NCBI RefSeq assembly: GCF_001420595.1
Contig: NZ_LJIX01000006.1
Location: 2,899,058 to 2,963,057 of the forward strand
Direction: 5' to 3'
Origin: Cytobacillus solani
GTDB taxonomy: Bacteria; Bacillota; Bacilli; Bacillales; Cytobacillaceae
Length of the DNA: 64,000 nt
Part shown: positions 16,499-25,564 of the stretch, in pieces
How the letters are laid out: each line of letters opens with the position of its first letter
How positions within the stretch are numbered: position 1 is the first letter of the stretch
Notes under the pieces: generated by a model
What the model was told of the DNA's origin: nothing
Databases searched by the model: none
The model's input: the letters and a program-made list of their open reading frames with translations, nothing else
Position numbers and translations under genes: made by a program

Positions 16499-16828
16499 AT
16501 GAAGAAAAATATGTTAAAATTTGCCTTAATACTAATTATAGAAATTGGGTTAACGATGCTGCTTGCCAGATGGTTCTCTGTTCGCTTTATTGAATTAATG
16601 TTTTTTACTGGGATTGCATTTTCGGCAATTACGATCTCGTTTTCGAGCAGTGGAGGGGCAATGACAAGACATATTGACAGCCAGACAAGTGCAATGACTG
16701 GAATCATATCGAAAAGAGAGGAATTTACTTTACGTTTGAACTATGTTATCTTTGCTTCGATCACTTTTCTATTTATAGGGCTCATTTTCTTTGTACTACT
16801 AATAACAAATGTGATCTCGCCAGCTTAG
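16499..16828 (+). CDS. Hypothetical membrane protein
   Basis: The 109-residue product has three predicted membrane helices (about 7-25, 30-50 and 78-104) and a polar loop between the last two. AGAGGGGGC lies 7 bases before the ATG. It is transcribed away from the nitrate operon and shares the intergenic region with it. No family is recognised. Confidence 0.7.
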   Translation: MKKNMLKFALILIIEIGLTMLLARWFSVRFIELMFFTGIAFSAITISFSSSGGAMTRHIDSQTSAMTGIISKREEFTLRLNYVIFASITFLFIGLIFFVLLITNVISPA

Positions 16829-16875
16829 GTTTATTCTTTCATTATGAAGTTAGATAAAAAAAGGAGTGTTAGGTA

Positions 16876-17112
16876 ATGACAAAATCAAAAGCGAAGAAAA
16901 TTCGTGAAAAGTTAACTCGCGAAGGAAAAAGGAATCCGGAAGAGAATCGAAGTCCATTTGTTTTTGCAGATATGCGGACAAGAAAAACCAAAACAAAAAA
17001 AGATTTACTTTATCAGAAAAAACAAAAGAACCATCTACCTTATAATGATATAAGTGATGGTTCTTTTGTTTATATAAATAAGAATATAATGGCAAAATCA
17101 GTTGACTTCTAA
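16876..17112 (+). CDS. Hypothetical basic protein
   Basis: The 78-residue, strongly basic protein starts MTKSKAKKIREKLTREGKRNPEENRS (residues 1-26, Lys/Arg rich) and continues FVFADMRTRKTKTKKD. The N-terminal 45 residues look like a conserved small Bacillus protein of unknown role. The 3' end runs through a 16-bp perfect inverted repeat, so the C-terminal 30 residues may not be under protein-level selection. GGAG lies nine bases before the ATG. Confidence 0.6.
   Translation: MTKSKAKKIREKLTREGKRNPEENRSPFVFADMRTRKTKTKKDLLYQKKQKNHLPYNDISDGSFVYINKNIMAKSVDF
17020..17071 (+). terminator. 16-bp perfect inverted repeat inside the end of the ORF
   Basis: AAACAAAAGAACCATC (17020-17035) is repeated inverted at 17056-17071, followed by T/A-rich sequence. 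It looks like a terminator but lies before the stop codon at 17112. Confidence 0.55.
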
Positions 17113-17649
17113 TTGATTTTCTTTAAATGAAAAATAAGATTGGAGATCCCCTTGATAAACTAGTTTTTTAGAAGATGCATGTTTTAAGTCCTGAGGGGTA
17201 ATCATACAAAGATGTTTGTTTGTTTCTAAAAGCTTGCCTTCTTTTAAAATAGTTGCGACAAAATGAGAACAAAAATAAGCATGCTTGCGTTGAATTCGCT
17301 TATTTAAAGCCAGTGCGAATAAACCTAGTAAATTATAGCGATATTTTTGCTTATTCTCTTCTATTTCCTTAATTAGACGAAGCATATTTTCATACTGCTT
17401 TTCTGTTACCGAATAAACATACACTGCACATGTGGCATTTCGGAATAATTCCGAATGCATATCTTCCTTTACAAATCCGCCAATAAATGGATTTCTTGGT
17501 CTTTTTCTGCCAAAGCTATATACTTCCGTTAAATCACAATCAAAGCCTATGGATGCGTGGTTATGACTTTCCTTCGTATATAACCTTATCATTCTAGTAA
17601 ATAATGTCCCTGTATCGGTAAGCAGAAGATACACTTTCCTTTCTCCCAT
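17098..17649 (-). CDS. Papain-like protein (permuted NlpC/P60, YiiX-like superfamily)
   Basis: The 183-residue protein has the order expected of circularly permuted NlpC/P60 enzymes: the His motif first (SHNHASIGFD at about residues 28-37), the Cys motif later (YFCSHFVATIL at about 125-135). These proteins are amidases, acyltransferases or proteases; the substrate is unknown. No signal peptide is seen. It shares only 15 bp at its 3' end with the convergent small gene. Confidence 0.65.
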   Translation of the reverse strand: MGERKVYLLLTDTGTLFTRMIRLYTKESHNHASIGFDCDLTEVYSFGRKRPRNPFIGGFVKEDMHSELFRNATCAVYVYSVTEKQYENMLRLIKEIEENKQKYRYNLLGLFALALNKRIQRKHAYFCSHFVATILKEGKLLETNKHLCMITPQDLKHASSKKLVYQGDLQSYFSFKENQLEVN

Positions 17650-17946
17650 AAATCATCCTCCTGCAATCACTTATCGAAAAGGAATCATCTAAAATCATAA
17701 TCCTATTCGTTCTTTACGCTTTTATTAAATCAAAGTCTAACAATCGCCATAAGAATCTAGAGAACTATTATTCTCTAGGACTTGAGAAGTAGGGATGAAT
17801 CTTCTATAACAAAATCATAACAAATTCTGTCCCACTATTCATATCCAATATTATACAAAAATTATATAGAATTGGGTATTAAAAAGGTAAAATCATTGTT
17901 TCCTTTGAATATACATGAAGAAAGCGAATGAAGGAAGGGGAAAAAC

Positions 17947-18138
17947 ATGACTTTCTGGATCCTATTGTTTGTCATTCCAATTTGCGTGATTGCCATTGTT
18001 GAAGAGCTGATTTATTTTTTTGTAAACAAAAGGGTCTTTGGCCCTTCAAATTTAGAACTTGCTTCGGTTAAAGGGTTCAAGCTGCTATTTAAAAAATTCA
18101 AAAAGATTATTTACCCTAAGTCTATCAACCAGGAATAA
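17947..18138 (+). CDS. Small membrane protein, 63 residues
   Basis: One long N-terminal helix (about residues 3-27, MTFWILLFVIPICVIAIVEE) is followed by a basic, lysine-rich tail. GAAGGAAGGGG lies 6 bases before the ATG. No family is recognised. The roughly 300 bases upstream (17650-17946) hold no other gene that I can see. Confidence 0.55.
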   Translation: MTFWILLFVIPICVIAIVEELIYFFVNKRVFGPSNLELASVKGFKLLFKKFKKIIYPKSINQE

Positions 18139-18286
18139 GATTATTGATTAAACGTTGAAACCCTAAACTATTGAAAAATATTTTGATTTAACGGAATCCT
18201 CTTATGAAAGAAGGAAGAAATCACCTGACTAACCCAATACAAAATGTGCATATTAATAATGTAATCATTTTATTGGAGGGTTTACA

Positions 18287-18442
18287 ATGAATAAACAAGG
18301 ACATTCTAACTCTGATCAAACTAGGGGACAAATTGAAAAACAAGATAAGCATAATGATATCGAACTTGGTTCAGAGTTCCAAATTAGGAATAATTCTTCA
18401 CAAAGTCAGAAAAAAAGCGGAAAGCAAGTGAATAAAAAGTAA
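18287..18442 (+). CDS. Small hydrophilic protein, possibly a minor spore protein
   Basis: A 51-codon frame starts at an ATG with GGAGG seven bases upstream and ends at a strong terminator. The product is rich in Gln, Asn, Ser and Lys with no hydrophobic core. The segment IELGSEFQIRNN recalls the FGTEF repeats of gamma-type small acid-soluble spore proteins, but the match is too short to name it. Confidence 0.55.
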   Translation: MNKQGHSNSDQTRGQIEKQDKHNDIELGSEFQIRNNSSQSQKKSGKQVNKK

Positions 18443-18482
18443 GGTAAAAATCCCCGTTAATTTAAATGGGGATTTTTACCTT
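18441..18482. terminator. Bidirectional terminator between the small gene and the trp operon
   Basis: A perfect 15-bp stem AAGGTAAAAATCCCC/GGGGATTTTTACCTT with a 12-base loop overlaps the stop of the small gene and lies 17 bases after trpA on the other strand. Confidence 0.88.
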
Positions 18483-18499
18483 ACTATAAATATTGTTCA

Positions 18500-19285
18500 C
18501 TATTTTATTGTCCTCATTATGTTTGCAGCTTTAATCAGCTCTTCAATCGCTGACAGTTCTTTCTCTCTAAATAGCTCAACAATCTTACTTCCGACTATGA
18601 CTCCATCACAATAACGATTCATTTCCTTTACATGCAAAGGGGTTGAAATACCAAACCCAGCAAATACTGGCAAGGAGCTAACACTTTTTACCCTTTGCAA
18701 ATGCTCCCCGACCTGCTTATCAAACCTATTTCTTGCGCCGGTAATCCCCTTTACCGTTACCGCATAAATAAATCCTTTTCCCTTCGATGAGATCTCCTTA
18801 ATACGTTCAAGCGGACTCGTTAATGTCACAAGCCTAATGATTTCAACACCGTATTTTTCTGCTAAAGGAGCCACCAGCCCTTCTTCCTCAACTGGTAAAT
18901 CAGGTAATATCAGTCCATCAACTCCTGCATGATAGCTATCTTCAATAAATTTCTCAATCCCGTAAGCAATGATGGGGTTCATGTATGTCATTATAATTAG
19001 GGGGACATGAACAATTGGACGAACCCCTGCCATTGTTTGAATGACCGCCTTTAGTGTCGTGCCTTCTTGCAGTGCCCTTATCCCAGCCGCTTGAATTACG
19101 GGTCCGTCAGCAACAGGATCTGAAAAAGGGATGCCGATTTCTATAGCTGTTGCCCCTGCTTTCTCCAAGAAGGTTATTTGTTTTGGCAATGCATCTAATC
19201 CTTCATCACCCGCCATTATATATGGAATAAACGCTTTTTCATTATTTTCTTTTATCCTTCGCATCACCTTTTCAATTCGATTCAT
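18500..19285 (-). CDS. trpA: Tryptophan synthase alpha subunit
   Basis: The 261-residue TIM barrel cleaves indole-3-glycerol phosphate to indole and passes it to TrpB. The catalytic Glu and Asp lie in AIEIGIPFSDPVADGP, and the phosphate loop in FAGFGIS and VIVGSKIV. Length is normal for the family. The start codon overlaps the trpB stop by one base, so the two subunits are translationally coupled. It is the last gene of the trp operon. Confidence 0.97.
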   Translation of the reverse strand: MNRIEKVMRRIKENNEKAFIPYIMAGDEGLDALPKQITFLEKAGATAIEIGIPFSDPVADGPVIQAAGIRALQEGTTLKAVIQTMAGVRPIVHVPLIIMTYMNPIIAYGIEKFIEDSYHAGVDGLILPDLPVEEEGLVAPLAEKYGVEIIRLVTLTSPLERIKEISSKGKGFIYAVTVKGITGARNRFDKQVGEHLQRVKSVSSLPVFAGFGISTPLHVKEMNRYCDGVIVGSKIVELFREKELSAIEELIKAANIMRTIK

Positions 19286-20484
19286 TATACTCCCCCTCCC
19301 ATTTTAGCTCTAACAGTATCCATATCTTTATCTCCTCTACCTGATAAGCAAACCACTAGCCCTTCATCGGCATTCAGTTTCTTCGCAAGCTTAAGCGCAT
19401 AGGCAACAGCGTGAGCACTTTCTAAAGCTGGAATGATTCCTTCTAATTGGCTAAGAAGCTTTAAAGCCTCCAATGCCTCTTTATCCGAAATGGATTCATA
19501 TTGGACACGGCCAATATCTTTTAAATAACTATGTTCTGGTCCTACCCCTGGATAATCAAGCCCAGCTGAAATCGAGTGGGCTTCCTGAATTTGTCCATTT
19601 GCATCTTGCAGCAAATACATGAATGCCCCATGGAGGATGCCTGGACTGCCTTTCGTCAATGATGCCGCATGTTTGTTCGTTTCTAGCCCGAATCCTGCTG
19701 CTTCTATTCCATACATTCGCACACTTTCATCATTAATAAATGGATAAAACATTCCCATTGCATTGCTTCCACCCCCAATGCAAGCGACTACTGCATTAGG
19801 CAGTCTTCCTTCCTTTTCCACATACTGCTGTCTCGTTTCCATCCCAATTACACTTTGAAAATCACGGACAATCATTGGGAATGGATGAGGTCCCATAACT
19901 GATCCAAGAATATAATGGGTGTCCTCTACATTCGCAACCCAGTATCGCAGTGCTTCATTAACAGCATCCTTTAAGGTTGCACTTCCTGTATCAACACTGA
20001 TCACCTTTGCACCAAGTAGCTCCATTCGGAATACATTTAACTGCTGCCTTTTAATGTCCTCTGCCCCCATAAAAATAATGCAATCAAGATCCAATAACGC
20101 GCATGCGGTTGCTGTTGCAACCCCGTGCTGACCAGCACCCGTTTCAGCGACCACTTTTTTCTTTCCCATCCTCGAAGCTAAAAGCGCCTGACCTAAAGAA
20201 TTATTAATTTTATGTGCGCCTGTATGATTTAAATCTTCACGCTTTAAATAAATTTTCGCACCATTTGCAAATGTCGTTAGTCGTTCCGCAAAATATAAGG
20301 GCGTTTCACGTCCAACATATTCTTTCAAAAGCGTATTTAATTCATCGTTAAATTGTTCATCTTCAATTGCTTTCTTATACTCATCCTCCAGTTCTACAAT
20401 CGCTTGGATTAATGTTTCAGGAACAAATTTGCCTCCATACATTCCATAGTGCCCGCGTTCATCTGGCAATTTGTATGTTTCCAT
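19285..20484 (-). CDS. trpB: Tryptophan synthase beta subunit
   Basis: The 399-residue PLP enzyme condenses indole with serine to tryptophan. The PLP lysine is in HTGAHKINN, the phosphate-binding loop in GGGSNAMG, and the catalytic Glu in ETGAGQHG. The protein is full length with no insertions. It overlaps the trpF end by 26 bp. Confidence 0.97.
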   Translation of the reverse strand: METYKLPDERGHYGMYGGKFVPETLIQAIVELEDEYKKAIEDEQFNDELNTLLKEYVGRETPLYFAERLTTFANGAKIYLKREDLNHTGAHKINNSLGQALLASRMGKKKVVAETGAGQHGVATATACALLDLDCIIFMGAEDIKRQQLNVFRMELLGAKVISVDTGSATLKDAVNEALRYWVANVEDTHYILGSVMGPHPFPMIVRDFQSVIGMETRQQYVEKEGRLPNAVVACIGGGSNAMGMFYPFINDESVRMYGIEAAGFGLETNKHAASLTKGSPGILHGAFMYLLQDANGQIQEAHSISAGLDYPGVGPEHSYLKDIGRVQYESISDKEALEALKLLSQLEGIIPALESAHAVAYALKLAKKLNADEGLVVCLSGRGDKDMDTVRAKMGGGV

Positions 20485-21094
20485 TTCTCTTCCTCCCCTT
20501 TACTTCATCTATAAACCTTTTAATTTTCTCTTTATCCTTCTTCCCATCTAATTCAACCCCGCTGCTGACATCAACCATATAAGGTTGAACGATTTGAATG
20601 GCTTCTATCACATTACCAGGTGTTAGACCTCCCGCCAAAATGACTTTTTTTCTTTTCACTTTTTGCCCAGCTGCTACTCCCCAATCAAAAGAGGTGCCAT
20701 TCCCGCCTCGGTATTTGCCTTTAGGACTATCAAGCAATAGATACTCACATTCGTATTCATCGGCTTTTAATATATCCTTTGCTGATCCAATACTTATTGC
20801 TTTTATGACTGGAGTTAAAAAGCCGGCACAATCATCCGGTGACTCATCCCCATGAAGCTGGATCGCATTAATTTCAGTTTCCTCTAAAATTCTCTCGATC
20901 GTTTCCTTTTGCTCATTCACAAATACACCTATTTTTAAAAAATTTTTAGGAAGTACCTTAATAATTTCTTTCGCACGATCAATGGTGATTCTTCTTTTAC
21001 TTTCAGCAAACACGAAACCAAGAGCATCCGCACCATATTCAACTGCCGCTATTGCTGTATCAAGATCTGTAATACCGCATATCTTTATCTTCAT
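20459..21094 (-). CDS. trpF: Phosphoribosylanthranilate isomerase
   Basis: The 211-residue TIM barrel carries out the Amadori rearrangement of phosphoribosylanthranilate. The catalytic Cys is in MKIKICGIT and the catalytic Asp in VDVSSGVE. The start overlaps the trpC stop by 4 bp and the end overlaps trpB, showing tight coupling. Confidence 0.96.
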   Translation of the reverse strand: MKIKICGITDLDTAIAAVEYGADALGFVFAESKRRITIDRAKEIIKVLPKNFLKIGVFVNEQKETIERILEETEINAIQLHGDESPDDCAGFLTPVIKAISIGSAKDILKADEYECEYLLLDSPKGKYRGGNGTSFDWGVAAGQKVKRKKVILAGGLTPGNVIEAIQIVQPYMVDVSSGVELDGKKDKEKIKRFIDEVKGRKRNGNIQIAR

Positions 21095-21885
21095 TTTACA
21101 GTCCCTCCTATATGAGGATGTTTCATTCCTTTAAATATCTCTTCTAGGTTATCTGCTTCCATAAACGTCTCACCAACAAGAACACCATTTGCTCCTGCAG
21201 CTATCACCCGCTGCACATCCACCGGGGATTTGATCCCGCTCTCACTAATTAGAAAAGCTCCCTCTTTTCTAATGATAGGACCTAGCGTTTCAGTTACAGA
21301 TAAATCGACGGTAAAGGATTTTAAATCTCGGTTATTTACCCCAATCAACTTTGCACCAGACGATAGTGCCATTTCCATTTCTGCTTCATTATGAACCTCC
21401 ATTAATACCTCGAGCCCATGTTCCATTGCAAAATGAGAGAGCTCTATCAATCTTGATTCATCTAATGCAGCCGCTATTAATAAAATTAAATCCGCTCCAA
21501 CCATTTTCGCCTTCATCATTTGTACTTCATCGATAATGAAATCCTTGCATAGGATCGGTACATCCACTGCCCCTCTACCTGCAGCCAAATCTGCAAAGCT
21601 GCCTTTAAAGAAAGGAGTATCCGTTAAAATAGAAATGGCATCTGCACCAAAATGAACATAATCAAGTACTTGAGCTTGTAGATTCATATTTACATTTATA
21701 TCCCCTTTGGATGGGGAAGCCCGTTTGAACTCAGCAATGATTGCAAGATCATCCGTTGTTTGCAGATGTTTAATAAATGACCTTTTTTTACGTTGGACTG
21801 GCAGCCGAACCTCATTCATTTCCTCTTTTAATTTCACAATCTGCTTTCTTTTTTCTGCCAATATTGCATCAAGAATAGTAGACAT
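21091..21885 (-). CDS. trpC: Indole-3-glycerol phosphate synthase
   Basis: The 264-residue enzyme closes the indole ring. The family signature IIAEFKRASPSKG holds the catalytic Lys, and later elements (CKDFIIDEVQM, GVNNRDLKSF, ISESGI) are intact. It begins immediately after trpD. Confidence 0.97.
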   Translation of the reverse strand: MSTILDAILAEKRKQIVKLKEEMNEVRLPVQRKKRSFIKHLQTTDDLAIIAEFKRASPSKGDINVNMNLQAQVLDYVHFGADAISILTDTPFFKGSFADLAAGRGAVDVPILCKDFIIDEVQMMKAKMVGADLILLIAAALDESRLIELSHFAMEHGLEVLMEVHNEAEMEMALSSGAKLIGVNNRDLKSFTVDLSVTETLGPIIRKEGAFLISESGIKSPVDVQRVIAAGANGVLVGETFMEADNLEEIFKGMKHPHIGGTVK

Positions 21886-22911
21886 TTATATCACCTGTTT
21901 TTGATTCTTTTGACTTTCTGTAATAAGCTGCTGCAATTTATTAAGGGCAGTCCCGGAATCAATGCTTTCTTTTGCTAGCTCAATTCCTTTATGAATTGAC
22001 TTTGCCTTCCCAGCGGTGAATATACCAATGCCTGCATTAAGAAGAACGGTTTCTCTATACGGTCCTTTTTTGCCTTTTAACACTCTCAGAAGAATATCCG
22101 CATTTTCCTTTGCATCTCCTCCTCTGACTGAATCATTTGAATAGATAGATAGACCGAATTCTTCAGGGTGTAATACTTTTTCCGTGATCAATCCATTTTC
22201 CAGAATGGCTAAAAAATTCTCGCCCTGAAGAGAAGCTTCATCCATATATCCGGCCCCATTAATGACAATCGCCCGTTTTCTGCCTAGCTTTTTTAATACC
22301 TCTGCGAATAGAACAACTATGTCACGCCTGTAAATACCAAGTAGCTGTGTTTCTAATTCAACTGGGTTTGTCAGTGGGCCAATTAAATTAAAAATGGTTG
22401 GTATTCGCAGATCTTTTCGAACCTTCATGATCTTTTTTAATTGGGGATGAACATGAGGAGCGTATAAAAAGGCAATCCCCACCTTTTCCAACGTTTCTTC
22501 TGTCACCTCTGGAGTTGAGGCTAAATCGATGCCAAGTTGCTCTAAAACATCTGCACTCCCTGTCTTACTTGAAATGCTCCTGTTTCCATGTTTAGCTACA
22601 GGTATTCCTGCACCAGCAATGACAAATGCGGATGTTGTACTAATATTAAAGCTCTTTACTCCATCGCCACCTGTCCCGCAATTATCCATAATATCCGGAA
22701 TTCTCTTGTCAAACTTCAGCGATCTTTCTCTTAATGCTGCTGCAATCCCAGCAATTTCTTCTGCCGTTTCTCCCTTCATTTTCAATCCGATTAAAAAGGC
22801 AGCTATTTCACTATCGGTTATCTCCTTTGAAAAGAGACTTTCTGAGGCACGATTGATTTCGTCTGAGGATAATGACTTCCCTTCAGATAGCTGCTGTAGA
22901 ATGTGCTTCAT
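21886..22911 (-). CDS. trpD: Anthranilate phosphoribosyltransferase
   Basis: The 341-residue enzyme joins anthranilate to PRPP. The PRPP motif DNCGTGGDG and KHGNRSISSKTGSADVLE are present. The open frame begins at a TTG at 22929, but GGGAGGGAG then lies inside it and ends 6-7 bases before the ATG at 22911 (MKHILQQL), which is the usual start of the family. It overlaps the end of trpG by 29 bp. Confidence 0.96.
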   Translation of the reverse strand: MKHILQQLSEGKSLSSDEINRASESLFSKEITDSEIAAFLIGLKMKGETAEEIAGIAAALRERSLKFDKRIPDIMDNCGTGGDGVKSFNISTTSAFVIAGAGIPVAKHGNRSISSKTGSADVLEQLGIDLASTPEVTEETLEKVGIAFLYAPHVHPQLKKIMKVRKDLRIPTIFNLIGPLTNPVELETQLLGIYRRDIVVLFAEVLKKLGRKRAIVINGAGYMDEASLQGENFLAILENGLITEKVLHPEEFGLSIYSNDSVRGGDAKENADILLRVLKGKKGPYRETVLLNAGIGIFTAGKAKSIHKGIELAKESIDSGTALNKLQQLITESQKNQKQVI

Positions 22912-23494
22912 TCTTCTTCTCCCTCCCAATATGATTTAAGAAGTTTTCGATTATTTTTTTCCCTAGCACTGTTCCAATTGATTCCGGATGAAATTGCAAT
23001 CCAAATAAGGGATATTGTTCGTGTTGGATCGCCATAATCTCATTGTCTTCCAATGATCTAGCAAGCACCTTAAAGCTTCCAGGCAAAGAGCCTGAAACAA
23101 TTACTAATGAATGGTAACGCATGACATCAATTGGCTGTGGCATGTATTGAAATAAACTTGAGCCATTATGTTTGAGCTTTGATATTTTTCCATGCTTGAT
23201 CACCTTAGCACGATCAATAGTGGCTCCAAAGGCAAATCCTATCGCTTGATGCCCAAGGCAAATGCCTAGAATAGGCACAGTTTGAAAAAATATTTGTATG
23301 ATTTCTAGACAGATCCCTGCATGTTCCGGTCTTCCAGGTCCTGGCGAAAGGACAATTGCATCAGGAGTTAAACCAACAATGTCATCTATTGTAATTTTGT
23401 CATTTCTAACAACAAGTACATCCTCACCTAATTCCCCTAAATACTGATATAGGTTATACGTAAACGAATCGTAATTATCAATCAGCAGTATCAT
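22883..23494 (-). CDS. trpG: Anthranilate synthase glutamine amidotransferase subunit
   Basis: The 203-residue class I amidotransferase has the oxyanion/nucleophile motifs SPGPGRP and GICLGHQ (Cys) and the His-Glu pair in QFHPES. It supplies ammonia to TrpE. Unlike in B. subtilis, where one shared subunit (PabA) is encoded in the folate operon, the gene here is inside the trp operon, directly after trpE with a 17-bp overlap. Confidence 0.95.
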   Translation of the reverse strand: MILLIDNYDSFTYNLYQYLGELGEDVLVVRNDKITIDDIVGLTPDAIVLSPGPGRPEHAGICLEIIQIFFQTVPILGICLGHQAIGFAFGATIDRAKVIKHGKISKLKHNGSSLFQYMPQPIDVMRYHSLVIVSGSLPGSFKVLARSLEDNEIMAIQHEQYPLFGLQFHPESIGTVLGKKIIENFLNHIGREKKNEAHSTAAI

Positions 23495-24878
23495 CTTGAT
23501 CCTCCAAAAATGCTCTTAATTTATGAAGTGTTTCCTCGTACTCCTTTTCTGGGATGGAATCATGGACAATTCCCGCACCCGCCTGAATGTAGGCTTTGCC
23601 CTCCTTAATAACCATTGTGCGGATGGCTAGAGCAAAATCCAAACTACCATTCCAGGAAACATAACCGACCGCACCTGCATATAGACCTCGTTTCACTTCT
23701 TCCAGCTCATTGATAATTTCCATAGCTCTTATTTTGGGTGCGCCAGAGACAGTCCCCGCTGGCAAACATGAAATCAATGCATCCATTGTCGAGAAAGAGT
23801 TAGTTAATTTCCCGCTTACTTCAGAAACGAGATGTATGACATGCTTGAATCTTTCAACCTTCATGTTTTTCTCTATCTGGATCGAGCCAAATTCACAAAC
23901 ACGCCCAAGATCATTTCTCCCTAGATCCAAAAGCATGCGATGTTCAGCAAGCTCCTTCTCATCCGTAAGCAAATCAAACTCTAATTTTAGATCCTCCTTT
24001 TCCGTTTTTCCCCTTGGTCTCGTCCCCGCGATTGGATTTGCAGTCATCTTGCCGTTTTTCACTTTAATTAAGCTCTCAGGTGACGCCCCGGCTATCTGAT
24101 AGGAACCAAAATCCAGATAATACATATATGGAGATGGATTTTGCACCCTCAGCTTCCGATAGAAGGAGAAAGGATCGCCTTTTATTGTTGCTTGAAGTCG
24201 CTGAGAAAGAACCACTTGAAAAATATCACCGCTTTCAATGTACTCCTTTGCTATTTTTACCTTTTGAATAAATTCCTCTTTTTTCATAAAAGGTGAAAAG
24301 GCTGATATACATACGCGATTCCTATCTTCACAAACCGTTCCATACATAATTTCTTTTCTTCTCTTCTCAAGCCGAAGTTTGAGCTTTGATTTATCGGTAT
24401 CATTTGATAGCGAAGTGGCAGCAAAAAATACCTTTTGTTCATAATGATCAAATATGATTACATCTTCAAAAAGCAGAAGATGCACATCTGGAATACCTAA
24501 TTCATCAATCGGGGTAAGTCCAATCTGTTCATATTGCGCAATCGCATCATACCCAACATAGCCTACCGCTCCGCCGAAAAAAGGGAATCTTTCCTGCTGT
24601 ACGATTTTTTTCTCCGGCATCATCGATTTCAAGACTTCTAATGGTTTATCTTGTATCCATTCCGCCTCTTTAGCTGAGATAACCATTGTTTGATTACCAA
24701 ACCCCTTTAACTCCATAACTGGGTCAGCACCGATGAAAGAGTATCTCCCAGAATTCTCATGCTTTAAAGAGCTTTCCAACAGAAACTTTTTCTTACCGCT
24801 TAACCTTTGATAAATCAAAATAGGTGTGAACAAATCTCCTTCTATTTCCGTTAATAAAAATGGCTCTGCCGCTTCCAA
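23478..24878 (-). CDS. trpE: Anthranilate synthase component I
   Basis: The 466-residue protein converts chorismate to anthranilate. The N-terminal domain carries the LLES element (FLLESSLKHEN), part of the tryptophan feedback site. The C-terminal chorismate-binding domain has PIAGTRPRG, GTVSGAPKIRAM and AGAGIVHDS. The start is TTG at 24878 behind GGAGGGA. It is the first gene of the operon, preceded by the T-box leader. Confidence 0.96.
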   Translation of the reverse strand: MEAAEPFLLTEIEGDLFTPILIYQRLSGKKKFLLESSLKHENSGRYSFIGADPVMELKGFGNQTMVISAKEAEWIQDKPLEVLKSMMPEKKIVQQERFPFFGGAVGYVGYDAIAQYEQIGLTPIDELGIPDVHLLLFEDVIIFDHYEQKVFFAATSLSNDTDKSKLKLRLEKRRKEIMYGTVCEDRNRVCISAFSPFMKKEEFIQKVKIAKEYIESGDIFQVVLSQRLQATIKGDPFSFYRKLRVQNPSPYMYYLDFGSYQIAGASPESLIKVKNGKMTANPIAGTRPRGKTEKEDLKLEFDLLTDEKELAEHRMLLDLGRNDLGRVCEFGSIQIEKNMKVERFKHVIHLVSEVSGKLTNSFSTMDALISCLPAGTVSGAPKIRAMEIINELEEVKRGLYAGAVGYVSWNGSLDFALAIRTMVIKEGKAYIQAGAGIVHDSIPEKEYEETLHKLRAFLEDQDDTAD

Positions 24879-24901
24879 AATATTTCCCTCCTGCCCTATT
24901 T

Positions 24902-25230
24902 AAAAATAAAAAAGTCCCCTATACACACAAAAAATTTGTGCGTATAGAGGACGATTTAAGCTGATTCGTGGTGCCACCTCAAGTTCGGAGCATAAAAGAT
25001 GCTCCCTCAATCAGGTACGGATTGAAAATGGCATTTAAAAAAACATTTCCATCGATACCCTATCCCATTAACGGTGGAATTCCGTGCTCCCCTACTGCCA
25101 TTCAAGAAGCCTCTCGTAAGTCCATTCCGATTGCTCTCCTCGTGCCGGCTCACACCTCTCCCGGCTCTCTGAAACGATTCGAATCAATGTACTACTCTTA
25201 CTCATCGATTTCATTATTAAGTTTTGTAAA
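24902..25230 (-). promoter_or_regulatory. Second (promoter-distal) Trp T-box riboswitch with terminator
   Basis: On the minus strand a stem I with AGAGAGCCGG and GGTGTGAGCCGG leads to the specifier TGG (25122-25124, context GGAATGGACTT). The T-box GAGGTGGCACCACG lies at 24967-24980, and a long terminator hairpin with GTCCTCTATACGCACA and its complement, followed by six T, at 24902-24952. The variable T-box base is C (TGGC), which pairs with a G discriminator. It reads uncharged tRNA-Trp and controls trpEGDCFBA. Confidence 0.93.
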
Positions 25231-25233
25231 CGC

Positions 25234-25500
25234 AAAAAGGGCTTCCCGTCACTAAAGGACGAGAAACCCGTGGTACCACCTTCATTAGCTAAAAATTCAG
25301 CTCACTTAACAAGCATCTAAAAAAAATATTTAAATGCCTGTCTCCTGTAACGATGAGACTTTTCGCCAAAGCCTACTTGCTTTCACCAGCTTTCAGTTTG
25401 GGGCTCTGAAGTCCATTCACACATACATCCACACTGATTCACACCAGCCATCAGCTCTCTTAAGTATCCGTATTTGCTACTCTTCTTCGTCATTGCCTTC
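25234..25500 (-). promoter_or_regulatory. First (promoter-proximal) Trp T-box riboswitch with terminator
   Basis: Stem I (AGAGAGCTGATGGCTGGTGTG) leads to specifier TGG at 25413-25415 (GAATGGACTT). The T-box AAGGTGGTACCACG is at 25269-25282, followed by a terminator stem GGGTTTCTCGTC/GACGGGAAGCCC and five T at 25234-25269. The variable T-box base is U here, unlike the second copy. Confidence 0.93.
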
Positions 25501-25516
25501 CGATATATTGTTTTTT

Positions 25517-25545
25517 ATAATATTTGAAAATGAATGAAGTGTCAA
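25517..25545 (-). promoter_or_regulatory. Sigma-A promoter of the trp operon
   Basis: A consensus TTGACA at 25540-25545 (minus strand), a 17-bp spacer and TATTAT at 25517-25522 stand just upstream of the first T-box. Confidence 0.85.
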
Positions 25546-25564
25546 GAGGACTTTCGTAATTATT

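Noticed and set aside
18287-18442. Naming the 51-residue protein a gamma-type SASP
   Set aside because: Only one short segment resembles the repeat and the rest does not align; the call was left open.
22529-22939. 136-codon plus-strand ORF
   Set aside because: It lies opposite trpD and the end of trpG, both of which are clear genes.
25180-25210. GAG/TAG triplets in the trp leader as TRAP sites
   Set aside because: Only two or three triplets occur on the minus strand, not the eleven needed, and the leader is fully explained by two T-boxes.
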